From assembly GCA_020252485.1 (NCBI GenBank), contig JADCCX010000037.1, forward strand, positions 1-49,472: a DNA stretch of 49,472 bases. The letters run 5' to 3'. This document shows positions 1-8,560 of this stretch, one piece after another. The position numbers and the translations under genes are program-made. The notes beneath the pieces were generated by a model, which ran no database searches, had not been told where the DNA came from, and saw only the letters and a list, made by a program, of their open reading frames with translations. Origin of the DNA: Methylocystis sp. (GTDB taxonomy: Bacteria; Pseudomonadota; Alphaproteobacteria; Rhizobiales; Beijerinckiaceae). Position 1 is the first letter of the stretch. Every line of letters begins with the position of its first letter.

Positions 1-130
1 TCGGGAAGCGGCAAAGTGACCATGATGACGACGGGCGAAAACCCAATTGCGAGACGGTCAATTTGCCGCGCCAGGAATCGGGTGGCCACCTTCTTCCTGG
101 CATCCCACCTTCGCACAATTTGAACAGACA

Positions 131-262
131 ATTGCGAGCGGAGCGAAGCAATCCAGGGCGACATTGCAAACGCTCTGGCTTTTGCCGGCCTTGGTCTGGA
201 TTGCTTCGTCGCTAACGCTCCTCGCAAAGACGGTACAGGGCAACGCCGCTCCTCACAATGAC
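131..262. repeat. Palindromic intergenic repeat
   Basis: Non-coding repeat downstream of mazG. The left arm (131-156) and the right arm (196-227) are imperfect reverse complements. They share GAAGCAATCCAG / CTGGATTGCTTC and an outer TTGCGAG / CTCGCAA, and the right arm carries about six extra bases. A CTCACAATGACGG tail follows at about 252-264, and a partial AATTGCGAG occurs again near 53. Repeats built from ATTGCGAG...GAAGCAATCCAG are widespread between genes in Hyphomicrobiales genomes. It could fold into a long hairpin at the mazG 3' end. I see no gene in 1-276. Confidence 0.6.
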
Positions 263-276
263 GGTGGAAGGGGAAA

Positions 277-1095
277 TCACCGCCGCCGTTTCGCCTCGTT
301 CCACAGCGCATCCATCTCGGCAAGATCGCTGTCGGCCGGGGATTTGCCCCTTGCCCGAAGCAGCTCTTCGACGATCCTGAAGCGGCGCTCGAATTTGGCG
401 TTCGCCTGGCGCAGCACCATGTCCGGATCAAGGTTGCGCCAGCGCGCCACATTGGCAAGAACGAAGAGGAGATCGCCAAGCTCCTCCGCAATGTCGGCAT
501 CGCTGCCTCCCGCGACAGCATCCTTCAATTCGCGGATTTCCTCTTCCGCCTTGTCGAGCACGGCCTCGATTGCGGGCCAGTCGAACCCGACCTTCGCGGC
601 CTTCTCCTGAAGCTTCACGGCGCGCTGCGCGGCGGGGAGGGCGGCGGAAACACCATCCAGCACGGAGGACGCTGCGGTGCTTGCCGCTTCGCCCCGCCTG
701 AGGGCGCGTTCGGCCTTCTCCTCGGCCTTGATCCGCGCCCAGCTGGCCTTCACTTCGGCCGGCGTCCAGTTCCTCCGTTCGCCGAAGACATGCGGATGCC
801 GGCGGATCATCTTGCGCGTCACAGCCTCGACAACGCCGCCGAAATCGAACGACCCTTCCTCTTCCGCCATGCGGGCGTGAAAGACGACCTGCAGCAGCAG
901 ATCGCCCAATTCCTCGCGCAGATCCTCGCGGTCGCCGGAGGCAACCGCCTCGGCGACCTCATGCGCCTCTTCGACCGTGTAGGGCGCGATGCTCCCGAAA
1001 CTCTGCTCGATATCCCAGGGGCAGCCCGTGTCACGATCGCGCAATGCGGCCATGATGGCGATGAGATCGGCAATATCGCGGGAGGGGGAGGGCAT
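277..1095 (-). CDS. mazG: Nucleoside triphosphate pyrophosphohydrolase MazG
   Basis: A 272-residue protein that hydrolyses NTPs and dNTPs to the monophosphate plus pyrophosphate. In characterised family members it cleans up aberrant nucleotides and can influence (p)ppGpp signalling. The sequence has the two MazG domains of the long form. The first contains GCPWD (24-28), EEAHEV (42-47) and EELGDLL (61-67). The second contains a further EELGDLL (204-210). These acidic E-x-x-E...E-x-x-D helices bind Mg2+. The length matches the E. coli-type protein. The ATG start follows a 60-base gap after the antiporter gene on the same strand, so co-transcription is possible. Identification is firm; the physiological substrate is not. 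Confidence 0.95.
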   Translation of the reverse strand: MPSPSRDIADLIAIMAALRDRDTGCPWDIEQSFGSIAPYTVEEAHEVAEAVASGDREDLREELGDLLLQVVFHARMAEEEGSFDFGGVVEAVTRKMIRRHPHVFGERRNWTPAEVKASWARIKAEEKAERALRRGEAASTAASSVLDGVSAALPAAQRAVKLQEKAAKVGFDWPAIEAVLDKAEEEIRELKDAVAGGSDADIAEELGDLLFVLANVARWRNLDPDMVLRQANAKFERRFRIVEELLRARGKSPADSDLAEMDALWNEAKRRR

Positions 1096-1155
1096 AGATC
1101 AACGGCTAGCATTGGCGGCCGGCGGAAGTCTATCGCCGGGAGTCCGGCAGGAGGT

Positions 1156-2928
1156 CTATTCGGCAGCCTTCGGGCGCATGGAATGGGTCGCCCCCATGCC
1201 AGCATCCTTGGCCGCCGCCTGCAATTCCGCGCGGAACACGTCCCGCTTCTCGTGAATCGAAGCGATCACATAGCCTGTCGGAACGCCGACTCCGACCAGC
1301 GCGGCTTCCGAAAGCTGCAGGCTCGCCTCGATCGTTTCCGGAACCGCGTCGTTGACGCCCAATCGGTAGAGCTTGCGGGCATGTTCCGCATCGCGGGCGC
1401 GGGAAATGATCGGAATGTCGGGCTTGATCGCCCGGATCGTCGTCACCAGCCGCTCGATCGCACTTGGCGTATGGATCGTGATGATGACGGCCGCTGCGTC
1501 GCCAATGTTGCAAAGATCGAGAAAAGCTGGATCGGTCGCATCGCCATAGAAGACCTGATGTCCCTGCCGTCGGTCGGCGGCCACCGTGCGGCCATCGAAA
1601 TCGGTGGCGATGAAAGGAATCTTGTGCTGGTCGAGCAGGGAGCAGACGACCCTGCCGACCCGCCCGTAGCCGACGACAATGGCATGGCGCGATTGCGGGG
1701 ACGGCCGCACGAAGAGTTCGGGATCAATAGGTTCGCTCACCCTCAACCTGCGTCCGAGGCGCTGAGCCAAGCCGGCGAGCAAAGGCGTCAGGGCCATGGA
1801 GAGGGCGACCGTAACCAGCAGGAAATCCGCGACAGGCGAGGCGATGACCCCGCCGAGCTTGGCCGCTCCGATGCCGACGAAGGCCAGTTCGCCGCCGGGC
1901 GCCAGCAGCATCGCGGTTTCCACCGCGACCGGCCAACGCGTGCCGGCGGCCCGCACCAGACCCAGAAGGATCGCCATTTTCAACGTCAGCAAGCCGAGAA
2001 TGGCGGCGATCATCGTCATCGGCTCCGCGATCAGCAGGCGGATGTCGATCAGCATGCCGACCGTGAAGAAGAAGACGCCCAGCAGCAGGCCCTTGAACGG
2101 GTTGACGATCGCCTCGATGCTCTTGCGGTATTCCGTTTCCGCGAGAAGCAACCCGGCCACAAAGGCGCCGAGCGCCATGGAGAGACCGGCCAGAGCGGCA
2201 ATGACGCCGGTCCCGACAATGACGAAAAGCACCGCCGCCATGAAGATTTCAGCGGAATGGGCGCTGGCGACCAGGCGGAAGAGGGGCCTCAGGAACACCC
2301 TTCCGATGAGCACGATCAGCACCAGCGCCAGCGCCGCCTGGAAAATCGCGGTGTTCAGCGTGAGCAGCAGGCCGGATTGCGTGCCCGCGGCAAGCGTGGC
2401 GATGAAAATCAGCAGCGGCACGATCGCAAGGTCCTGCGCCAGCAGGACGGCAAAGCTTGTCCGGCCCACGCTGGTGCCAAGCCGGTTCTGTTCCGCGAGC
2501 AGGTCGATCACGATCGCGGTCGACGACAAGGCGAGGCAAGCGCCGATGACGATGGCCGCCGCGGCGGGTTGCCCGAAGGCATAGGCTATAAGCCCGACCA
2601 CAAGGGTCGTGACAAGCCATTGCGAACCGCCGAGCAGAAAGATCGCGCGCTTGAGGGAGTTCAGGCGCTCGAAGGTCATTTCGAGGCCGATCAGGAACAG
2701 GAGGAAAACGATGCCGAGCTCGGCGATGGCGTCAAGCGTCTTGGGCTCGGAAATCGTCACCCATTTGAGAGCAGGCACCGTCTGCGTCAGCGCCCCGAGG
2801 CCAAGCGGCCCCAGCGCCATGCCGGCAGCCAGATAGCCGAGGATCGGGCTGATCCCGATGCGCCGCAGCGCGGGCGTGAGGATGCTCGCCGTTCCCAGCA
2901 CGATCAGCGCATCGCTGTAGGCCGCCAT
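1156..2928 (-). CDS. CPA2-family cation/proton antiporter with TrkA-N domain (YbaL/KefB-like)
   Basis: A 590-residue inner-membrane protein. Residues 1 to about 390 are a run of hydrophobic helices typical of the Na+/H+ exchanger (CPA2) fold. Residues from about 414 onward form a Rossmann-type TrkA-N (RCK) domain that starts with the nucleotide-binding GYGRVG motif. This architecture is that of the YbaL/Kef group, which exchange K+ or Na+ for H+ under control of a cytosolic nucleotide-binding domain. The true ion and the regulatory ligand cannot be read from sequence. No kefF/kefG-like ancillary gene is adjacent, which argues against a classical glutathione-gated KefB/C system. An 8-base G run at 3007-3014 lies about 80 bases upstream of the start. 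Confidence 0.88.
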   Translation of the reverse strand: MAAYSDALIVLGTASILTPALRRIGISPILGYLAAGMALGPLGLGALTQTVPALKWVTISEPKTLDAIAELGIVFLLFLIGLEMTFERLNSLKRAIFLLGGSQWLVTTLVVGLIAYAFGQPAAAAIVIGACLALSSTAIVIDLLAEQNRLGTSVGRTSFAVLLAQDLAIVPLLIFIATLAAGTQSGLLLTLNTAIFQAALALVLIVLIGRVFLRPLFRLVASAHSAEIFMAAVLFVIVGTGVIAALAGLSMALGAFVAGLLLAETEYRKSIEAIVNPFKGLLLGVFFFTVGMLIDIRLLIAEPMTMIAAILGLLTLKMAILLGLVRAAGTRWPVAVETAMLLAPGGELAFVGIGAAKLGGVIASPVADFLLVTVALSMALTPLLAGLAQRLGRRLRVSEPIDPELFVRPSPQSRHAIVVGYGRVGRVVCSLLDQHKIPFIATDFDGRTVAADRRQGHQVFYGDATDPAFLDLCNIGDAAAVIITIHTPSAIERLVTTIRAIKPDIPIISRARDAEHARKLYRLGVNDAVPETIEASLQLSEAALVGVGVPTGYVIASIHEKRDVFRAELQAAAKDAGMGATHSMRPKAAE

Positions 2929-3048
2929 GTTGATGGTTGTCGCCAGAGAATCCTCCTGGGGCGATCAAACCGGTCATGGCACGCGAACGCAAGGCTTTCG
3001 GTGGGTGGGGGGGGTGAGTGAGAGGGATGGAACCGATGGCCAAAAGGA

Positions 3049-3378
3049 CTAATTGGCGGCCCGCTCAAGCAAGTTCGCAACCCATCGGTTCAAACTCATG
3101 CCTTCCCGCTTTGCCGCGGCAACCGCCGCACGGTGCACAGGAGGGTCAACGCGCACCACGAATTGGCCTGAGAATGGCTTCTCGGGCTCCTCGCCACGTT
3201 GCTGGCAGAAGGCAAGGTAATCCTCGATCGACTCAGCCATAGCGGTCTTCAGCTCAGTGACCGACGCGCCCTGGAAGGTGATGACGTCGCGTGTGTTCAT
3301 CACTTCGCCGTGAAACAGCTCCGCATCCTCATCGTAGGTTACAAGCGCATCATAGCCCTTGTAGTTCATCGTATTCAT
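3049..3378 (-). CDS. hicB: HicB-family antitoxin
   Basis: A 109-residue antitoxin of a type II HicAB module. The N-terminal half (about 4-60) has the degraded RNase H-like HicB fold, with a Y-x-A-x-V-x-Y-D-x-D opening and E-x-M-N-T-R-D. The C-terminal part (VDPPVHRAAVAAAKREGMSL) is a ribbon-helix-helix-like DNA-binding segment, as in HicB proteins that repress their own operon. It lies 13 bases downstream of the toxin gene, and a strong ribosome-binding site (AAGGAGA) precedes the ATG. It should bind and neutralise the HicA product and autoregulate the pair. Confidence 0.88.
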   Translation of the reverse strand: MNTMNYKGYDALVTYDEDAELFHGEVMNTRDVITFQGASVTELKTAMAESIEDYLAFCQQRGEEPEKPFSGQFVVRVDPPVHRAAVAAAKREGMSLNRWVANLLERAAN

Positions 3379-3391
3379 GGGCCAATCTCCT

Positions 3392-3652
3392 TCATGGCCT
3401 GATCTCCGCCTCCGAGAGAAAGCGCCTGACGGATTTCACGGCACCCTTGTCAGTTTCCTTCTGTGGATGCGGAGGGTGAAAAACCGCGCGCACACCATTC
3501 AGAGCGACCCGCACGCGGGAGCCGTTTCCTTCGCTGATCTCGGCCCCGCAAGCGATGAAGAGGCTCTCGATGTCGCGCCATGCGATATTCGCCGGTTCCG
3601 GTTTGGCATAAACCGCCGCGAGGGTGGCGAGGTGTTTCCCACTCAGCTTCAT
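3392..3652 (-). CDS. hicA: HicA-family toxin (mRNA interferase)
   Basis: An 86-residue protein resembling the dsRBD-like HicA mRNA-interferase family. It has a GSRVRVALNG segment, then VFHPPHP, then K-x-x-V-x-x-V-R-R-F-L near the C-terminus. The histidine in VFHPPHP corresponds to the conserved region around the HicA fold, but the usual N-terminal GSH catalytic motif is represented by GSR, so activity is not certain. The order toxin-then-antitoxin on one strand is the typical one. No good Shine-Dalgarno sequence is visible before the ATG; the upstream bases are AT-rich (ACTATATG). Confidence 0.82.
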   Translation of the reverse strand: MKLSGKHLATLAAVYAKPEPANIAWRDIESLFIACGAEISEGNGSRVRVALNGVRAVFHPPHPQKETDKGAVKSVRRFLSEAEIRP

Positions 3653-3690
3653 ATAGTATCTGTTTTCAGTATCATAAGCAAGGTGCTTTG
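3653..3690 (-). promoter_or_regulatory. Probable hicAB promoter/operator region
   Basis: AT-rich stretch immediately upstream of hicA. It contains a direct repeat AGTATC (plus-strand 3655-3660 and 3668-3673) centred 13 bases apart. On the minus strand a TATGAT or TACTAT hexamer could serve as a -10 element. HicB proteins usually bind repeated sites overlapping their promoter, so this is the natural place for an operator. The exact promoter is ambiguous. The remaining 3691-3874 is AT-rich non-coding DNA with no recognisable gene. Confidence 0.3.
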
Positions 3691-3874
3691 GAAATAGCTC
3701 CGACGCCTGATGCTAGACGATAACCTGACAGGCGAGCATTGTGCAGGGGCCTAACTGCATTCAGCCTTGCGAAGGGGCGTTCTATTCGCAGAAGATATAT
3801 TATGGAACTTTCTTTGTTATATCCACGCTCACAGGCAAGCCTAGCGACGCTCATTCCGACCTTAAAATACTCCT

Positions 3875-5398
3875 CTAACCCTCTGATCTTCCTAGATCTT
3901 GCGGCTCAAACCAGCTCCGGCCGTCGCGCTCGATCAGGGCGATGGCCTGCGCTGGTCCGTTCTGGCCAGCAGCATAGCGGTGCGGCGCCGGATAGCGCTC
4001 GGCCCAGCCCGCGGTGATGGGGTCGATGAAGGCCCAGGCGGCTTCCACCTCGTCGCGGCGCATGAACAGCGTCTGCTGCCCGCGCAGCACATCCGTCAGC
4101 AACCGCTCGTAGGCGTCCGGCGAACGGTCGATGAAGGCCTGCCCGAAGCGGAGGTCGAGTTCCGTTTCGCGCAGGCGCAGACGGCCCGAACCCGGGATCT
4201 TCGCCATGGTGATGAATTTGACACCGTCATCGGGCTGCAGCCGGATGATCAGCCGGTTGGGCGAAAGCTCGCCATCGCTGCCCAGCGATGCGAAGATGGA
4301 ATGCGGCACCGGCCTGAAGGTGATGACGATTTCGGAAAACTTTTCAGCCATGCGCTTGCCGGTCCTCAGGTAGAACGGCACGCCGGCCCAGCGCCAGGTG
4401 TCGATTTCGGCCTTGATCGCCACGAAGGTCTCGATCTGGCTTTCGCGGCCGAGCTCGTCCTCGTAACCCTTGACCGGTTGCCCGTTGACCGACCCGCGCC
4501 GGTATTGGCCGCGCACGGTCCTCGACAACACATCCGCTGCAGCAATCGGCCGCAAAGCTTTCAGAACACGGAGCTTTTCGTCCCGGATCGCGTCGGCGCC
4601 GAGGGTGTTCGGCGGCTCCATCGCCACCAGGCAGAGCAGCTGGAGGAGGTGGTTCTGCACCATATCGCGCAAGGCCCCTGCTCCTTCGTAATAGCCCGCA
4701 CGGCTTTCAAGGCCGACCTCCTCGGCCACGGTGATCTGCACGTGATCGATGTCGGCGTTGGACCAGAGCTTGCCGAACAACGTGTTGGCGAAGCGCAAAA
4801 CCAGCAGGTTCTGCACGGTTTCCTTGCCGAGATAATGATCGATCCGATAGGTCTGCTTCTCAGTGAAGACCTTTCCGATCGCGTCCATGATTTCTGTCGC
4901 CGAGGCGAGGTCGTGGCCGATCGGCTTCTCGACAACGATCCGCGACTGCGGCGTGGCGAGGCCTGACTCGCCAAGCAGGGTGCAGGCCCGCGCGAAATAG
5001 CCGGGCGCCACCGACAGATAGAAGGCGCGGGTGCGATCCGAGCCTTCGAGCGCCTTCGCCAACCCGGTGATGCTGGCGGGATCATCAAAATCGACGCTGA
5101 AATAGTCGATCTTGCGGAGGAAGCGGTCGAGCGTCGCCCGATCCGCCCCGACATTCACGAGGCCCGGCTCGAGCGAGCGGCGAAAGGCGTCATCATCAAT
5201 GTGGCCGCGCCCCGCCGCATGGATGCGCGAGCCTTCCGGCAATACGCCTTCGGCGTCGCGGTGCAGCAAAGCCGGAAACAGCTTCCGGCCAGCCAGATCG
5301 CCCGTGGCGCCGAACAGAACGAGGTCGAATGGGGGAACGGGACTGCGTCCTGGGTCCTGCCCTGGGTCCTGCGGGCCCGTTCCAGTTGGCGCGCTCAC
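3875..5398 (-). CDS. zwf: Glucose-6-phosphate 1-dehydrogenase
   Basis: A 507-residue enzyme oxidising glucose 6-phosphate to 6-phosphogluconolactone with NAD(P)+. It is the entry to the oxidative pentose-phosphate and Entner-Doudoroff pathways. The nucleotide-binding GATGDLA lies at 30-36 and EKPIGHDL at about 157. The catalytic signature RIDHYLGKE (185-193) carries the expected histidine and lysine. A proline-rich 22-residue N-terminal extension precedes the fold. The start ATG overlaps the stop of the MBL-hydrolase gene by four bases, so it is the last member of a translationally coupled chain. The usual partners pgl and edd are not next to it; the next feature is AT-rich DNA and a toxin-antitoxin pair. 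Confidence 0.97.
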   Translation of the reverse strand: MSAPTGTGPQDPGQDPGRSPVPPFDLVLFGATGDLAGRKLFPALLHRDAEGVLPEGSRIHAAGRGHIDDDAFRRSLEPGLVNVGADRATLDRFLRKIDYFSVDFDDPASITGLAKALEGSDRTRAFYLSVAPGYFARACTLLGESGLATPQSRIVVEKPIGHDLASATEIMDAIGKVFTEKQTYRIDHYLGKETVQNLLVLRFANTLFGKLWSNADIDHVQITVAEEVGLESRAGYYEGAGALRDMVQNHLLQLLCLVAMEPPNTLGADAIRDEKLRVLKALRPIAAADVLSRTVRGQYRRGSVNGQPVKGYEDELGRESQIETFVAIKAEIDTWRWAGVPFYLRTGKRMAEKFSEIVITFRPVPHSIFASLGSDGELSPNRLIIRLQPDDGVKFITMAKIPGSGRLRLRETELDLRFGQAFIDRSPDAYERLLTDVLRGQQTLFMRRDEVEAAWAFIDPITAGWAERYPAPHRYAAGQNGPAQAIALIERDGRSWFEPQDLGRSEG

Positions 5399-6189
5399 AG
5401 CTGCACCACCATGCCGTCATGGGCGGGCGTGATGTGGTCCGGCAGCCGCGCGGCGAGTTCGCCGTAATCGAGATCGGTGTGCAGGTTGGTGAGGATGGCC
5501 CGCCGGGGCCGCATCTTCTCTACCCATTCCAATGCCTGTTCCAGATGAAAATGGCTGGGATGCGGACGGACGCGCAGCGCGTCGATGATCCACACCTCGA
5601 GATGCTGAAGGTAAGGCAGCGCGTCGTCCGGCACGGCGCTGACGTCGGGCGTATAGGCCAGTTTGCCGATCCGGAATCCCAGTGCATCGACACTTCCATG
5701 CGCGAGCCGAAAAGGCGTCATCGCGATCGCACCACCCGATCCCGCAACCTCGAATGCCGCGCCGCTTTCAATCCGCCGCTCGGTCAGGATCGGCGGATAA
5801 TCGCTGTCCTTCGGGGTCCTGAAGATATAGCCGAATTTGCTGGTGATGGAGTTGGCGGTCGCCTCATCCATGAAAGCGTCGATCCGCTTGCCGCTCCTGA
5901 TCACGAGGGGCCGCGCATCGTCGATGCCATGGGTGTGGTCAGCGTGGTCATGCGTGTAGACAATGCCGTCGAGGTGCTCGACGCCCGCATCGATCAGCTG
6001 CTCGCGCATATCAGGCGACGTGTCGATCAGCACGCGGGTCAGACCTTCAGCGCCCTCCCTGTCGACGAGCACGGAGCAGCGCCGCCGGCGGTTCCTGGGA
6101 TTGGCAGAATCGCAGGCGCCCCACCCCTGCCCTACGCGCGGCACGCCGCCCGACGAGCCGCATCCGAGGATGGTGAGGCGAAGGCTCAT
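5395..6189 (-). CDS. MBL-fold metallo-hydrolase (PhnP-like)
   Basis: A 264-residue metallo-beta-lactamase-fold hydrolase. The metal-binding HDHADH motif occurs around residues 79-84 (THDHADHTHGIDD). An N-terminal GCGSSGGVPRVG and a distal histidine-containing TNLHTDLDYG are also visible. These are typical of the PhnP/RNase Z-related cyclic phosphodiesterase branch. PhnP itself acts on cyclic ribose phosphates, but no phosphonate genes are nearby, so the substrate here is unknown. It overlaps tatD and zwf by four bases on each side (ATGA junctions). Its position after metG-tatD is a common alphaproteobacterial arrangement. Confidence 0.88.
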   Translation of the reverse strand: MSLRLTILGCGSSGGVPRVGQGWGACDSANPRNRRRRCSVLVDREGAEGLTRVLIDTSPDMREQLIDAGVEHLDGIVYTHDHADHTHGIDDARPLVIRSGKRIDAFMDEATANSITSKFGYIFRTPKDSDYPPILTERRIESGAAFEVAGSGGAIAMTPFRLAHGSVDALGFRIGKLAYTPDVSAVPDDALPYLQHLEVWIIDALRVRPHPSHFHLEQALEWVEKMRPRRAILTNLHTDLDYGELAARLPDHITPAHDGMVVQL

Positions 6190-6977
6190 GCCGCCATCGC
6201 CAAAAGAGGCAACCTGGTGAACAGCCGCTCGGCATTCCGGGTGGTCGCTTGCGCGATTTCGGTGAGCGGCAGGCCTCTCACGCTGGCCAGCGCTTCCGCC
6301 GTAAAGCGCGTATAGGCAGGCTCGTTGCGCTTGCCGCGATGCGGCACGGGAGCGAGATAGGGCGAATCCGTTTCGACCAGGAGACGATCAAGCGGGGCCT
6401 CGGCCGCGATCGCGCGCAGTTCATCGGAGGCTTTGAAGGTCAGGATGCCCGACATCGAGAGATAGAATCCGAGCGCGAGGCCACGGCGCGCCAGTTCGGG
6501 CCCGGATGAAAAGCAATGCAGCACCGCAGGAAAGGCGCCCTTCCCCGTTTCCTCTTCCAGAATACGGATCATGTCCTCATCCGCCGCACGGGCATGGATG
6601 ACCAGCGGCAGCTGCGTGATGCGCGCCGCTGCGATATGGGTCCGCAGGCCCTGCGCCTGCGCGCTGCGGGGTGCCTTGTCGTAATGATAGTCGAGCCCGG
6701 CCTCGCCGATGCCGACGCATTTGGGATGATCCGCCAGCCGGACAAGCTGCTCCGCCGTCACATCGAGTTCCTGATCGGCATAATGCGGATGGGTGCCCAA
6801 TGTGAAGAACACATTCTCATGCGCTTCGGCGAGGGCGCGGTAGGTGTCCGCCTTTTTCACATGCGTCGAGATTGTGATCATCCGGGTCACGCCGGCGGCG
6901 TTGGCGCGGGCGAGAACGCCGTCGAGATCGCCGACGAGATCGGGAAAATCGAGATGGCAATGCGTATCGATCAGCAT
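6186..6977 (-). CDS. tatD: TatD-family deoxyribonuclease
   Basis: A 263-residue TIM-barrel metal-dependent hydrolase of the TatD/YcfH family. Members are 3'-5' DNA exonucleases or AP endonucleases, and some act in D-aminoacyl-tRNA hydrolysis. The opening DTHCHLDF supplies the first two metal histidines. VLHCFSSG is in the middle and VETDSPYLAP near residue 200 supplies the catalytic aspartate. The start codon overlaps the metG stop by one base (TGATG) and the stop overlaps the downstream MBL gene by four, indicating coupling in one operon. Confidence 0.94.
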   Translation of the reverse strand: MLIDTHCHLDFPDLVGDLDGVLARANAAGVTRMITISTHVKKADTYRALAEAHENVFFTLGTHPHYADQELDVTAEQLVRLADHPKCVGIGEAGLDYHYDKAPRSAQAQGLRTHIAAARITQLPLVIHARAADEDMIRILEEETGKGAFPAVLHCFSSGPELARRGLALGFYLSMSGILTFKASDELRAIAAEAPLDRLLVETDSPYLAPVPHRGKRNEPAYTRFTAEALASVRGLPLTEIAQATTRNAERLFTRLPLLAMAA

Positions 6978-8533
6978 CAGGCAGCTTCGCCTGCTGGCTC
7001 AAGATAGCGGGGGAAGATGCCCTCGGGCGCTGGAAGGGCCGTGCCGCTTGTCAATGCTTGGCCGATTTCCGCGTGGAGCAACGTCCGCTGGTCCGCGGGT
7101 ACGCTCAACAGATCGAGCAGCTTTGCCGCAGCTGTCGGAATGAATGGCAAACAGCAAATGCCGACGACGCGCAGCAGTTCCGCAGTCACATAGAGCACCG
7201 CGTCGCGGCGCGGGACATCCGTCTTCGCCAGCTTCCACGGCTCCTGGGCCGCAAAGTAGCGGTTGGCCTCACCCGTCACGGCCCAGATGGCGTTCAACAT
7301 CTCGTGGAGTGCGAAATCCTTGATGTGCTGGCGCTGCTTGTCGGGAAGCCCATAGGCTTGCGCGAGCATGGCGCGATCCGCCTCGTTCAGCTCTCCCTTG
7401 GGCGGCACCTTCCCGTCGCAACCCTTCGCAATCATGGACAGCGAGCGCTGCGCCAGATTGCCCAGATCATTCGCCAGTTCGGCGTTGATGCGGTTGACGA
7501 TCTGCTCGTGGCTGTAGCTGCCGTCCTGCCCGAAGGCGACCTCGCGCAGGAAGAAATAGCGCAATTGATCGACGCCGTAGGCCTTCACCAAATCGAAGGG
7601 GTCGATGACGTTGCCGACGGACTTCGACATCTTCTCGCCCTTGTTGAACAGGAAGCCGTGGCCGAAGACGCGCTTGGGCAGCGCCAAGCCCGCCGACAGC
7701 AGGAAGGCTGGCCAATAGACCGTGTGGAAGCGCACGATGTCCTTGCCGATGATATGCACATCCGCCGGCCATCGTTTCCATTGCGGATCGCTCTCATCCG
7801 GGAAACCGACGCCGGTGATGTAATTCGTCAATGCGTCGACCCAGACATACATGACATGCGCGTCGTCTTCCGGCACCGGCACGCCCCATTTGAAGGTCGT
7901 GCGGCTGATCGAGAGGTCTTGAAGGCCACCCTTCACGAAGCTGACGATTTCATTGCGCCGGCTGTCAGGGCCGATGAAATCCGGAACCTCGTCATAGAGC
8001 TTGAGGAGACGATCCGCGTAAGCCGACAACCGGAATTTGTAGTTCTGCTCGGTGACCCATTCGACAGGCGTGCCCTGCGGCGAAAGCTTCTGACCATCGG
8101 GGGCGGCCGTGAGCTCCTTCTCGGCGTAGTAGGCCTCCTCGCGAACCGAGTACCAGCCCTCATATTCATCGAGATAGATATCGCCGTTCGCCTTCATGCG
8201 CCGCCAGATTTCCTGGCTGGCCGCATAATGCGCTGGCTCCGTCGTGCGGATGAAACGGTCGGGCGACGCGTTCAGCGCCTCGCCCATGGCCTTGAAGCGA
8301 GCGGCATTGCGATCGGCAAGCGCCCGGACGGGAATGCCTTCCTTGTCCGCCGTTTGCTGCATCTTCAGGCCATGCTCGTCGGTGCCCGTCATGAAGAAGA
8401 CGTCGTAACCGTCGAGGCGCTTGAACCGCGCGATCGCGTCAGCGGCGATCAGCTCGTAGGCATGCCCGATATGCGGCACGCCGTTGGGGTAGGAGATCGC
8501 TGTCGTAATGTAGAATGTCGGCTTGTCGGCCAT
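6977..8533 (-). CDS. metG: Methionine--tRNA ligase
   Basis: A 518-residue class I aminoacyl-tRNA synthetase charging tRNA-Met. The HIGH signature is at residues 21-24 and the KMSKS loop ([10 protein letters not shown]) lies around residue 300. The connective peptide ([15 protein letters not shown] region) lacks the cysteine knuckles of the zinc-containing E. coli type, so this is the zinc-free form. The C-terminal tRNA-binding (EMAP-like) domain is also absent, consistent with the length. A short 27-base gap separates it from holB upstream; tatD follows with a one-base overlap. Confidence 0.97.
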   Translation of the reverse strand: MADKPTFYITTAISYPNGVPHIGHAYELIAADAIARFKRLDGYDVFFMTGTDEHGLKMQQTADKEGIPVRALADRNAARFKAMGEALNASPDRFIRTTEPAHYAASQEIWRRMKANGDIYLDEYEGWYSVREEAYYAEKELTAAPDGQKLSPQGTPVEWVTEQNYKFRLSAYADRLLKLYDEVPDFIGPDSRRNEIVSFVKGGLQDLSISRTTFKWGVPVPEDDAHVMYVWVDALTNYITGVGFPDESDPQWKRWPADVHIIGKDIVRFHTVYWPAFLLSAGLALPKRVFGHGFLFNKGEKMSKSVGNVIDPFDLVKAYGVDQLRYFFLREVAFGQDGSYSHEQIVNRINAELANDLGNLAQRSLSMIAKGCDGKVPPKGELNEADRAMLAQAYGLPDKQRQHIKDFALHEMLNAIWAVTGEANRYFAAQEPWKLAKTDVPRRDAVLYVTAELLRVVGICCLPFIPTAAAKLLDLLSVPADQRTLLHAEIGQALTSGTALPAPEGIFPRYLEPAGEAA

Positions 8534-8560
8534 GGAACCTGTGCATCCGCTTTGAGACCA

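Noticed and set aside
790-3021. 743-codon open frame on the plus strand opposite mazG and the antiporter
   Set aside because: Arg/Asp/His/Gln-rich translation typical of the antisense of GC-rich genes; no recognisable domain, and both minus-strand genes under it are clear.
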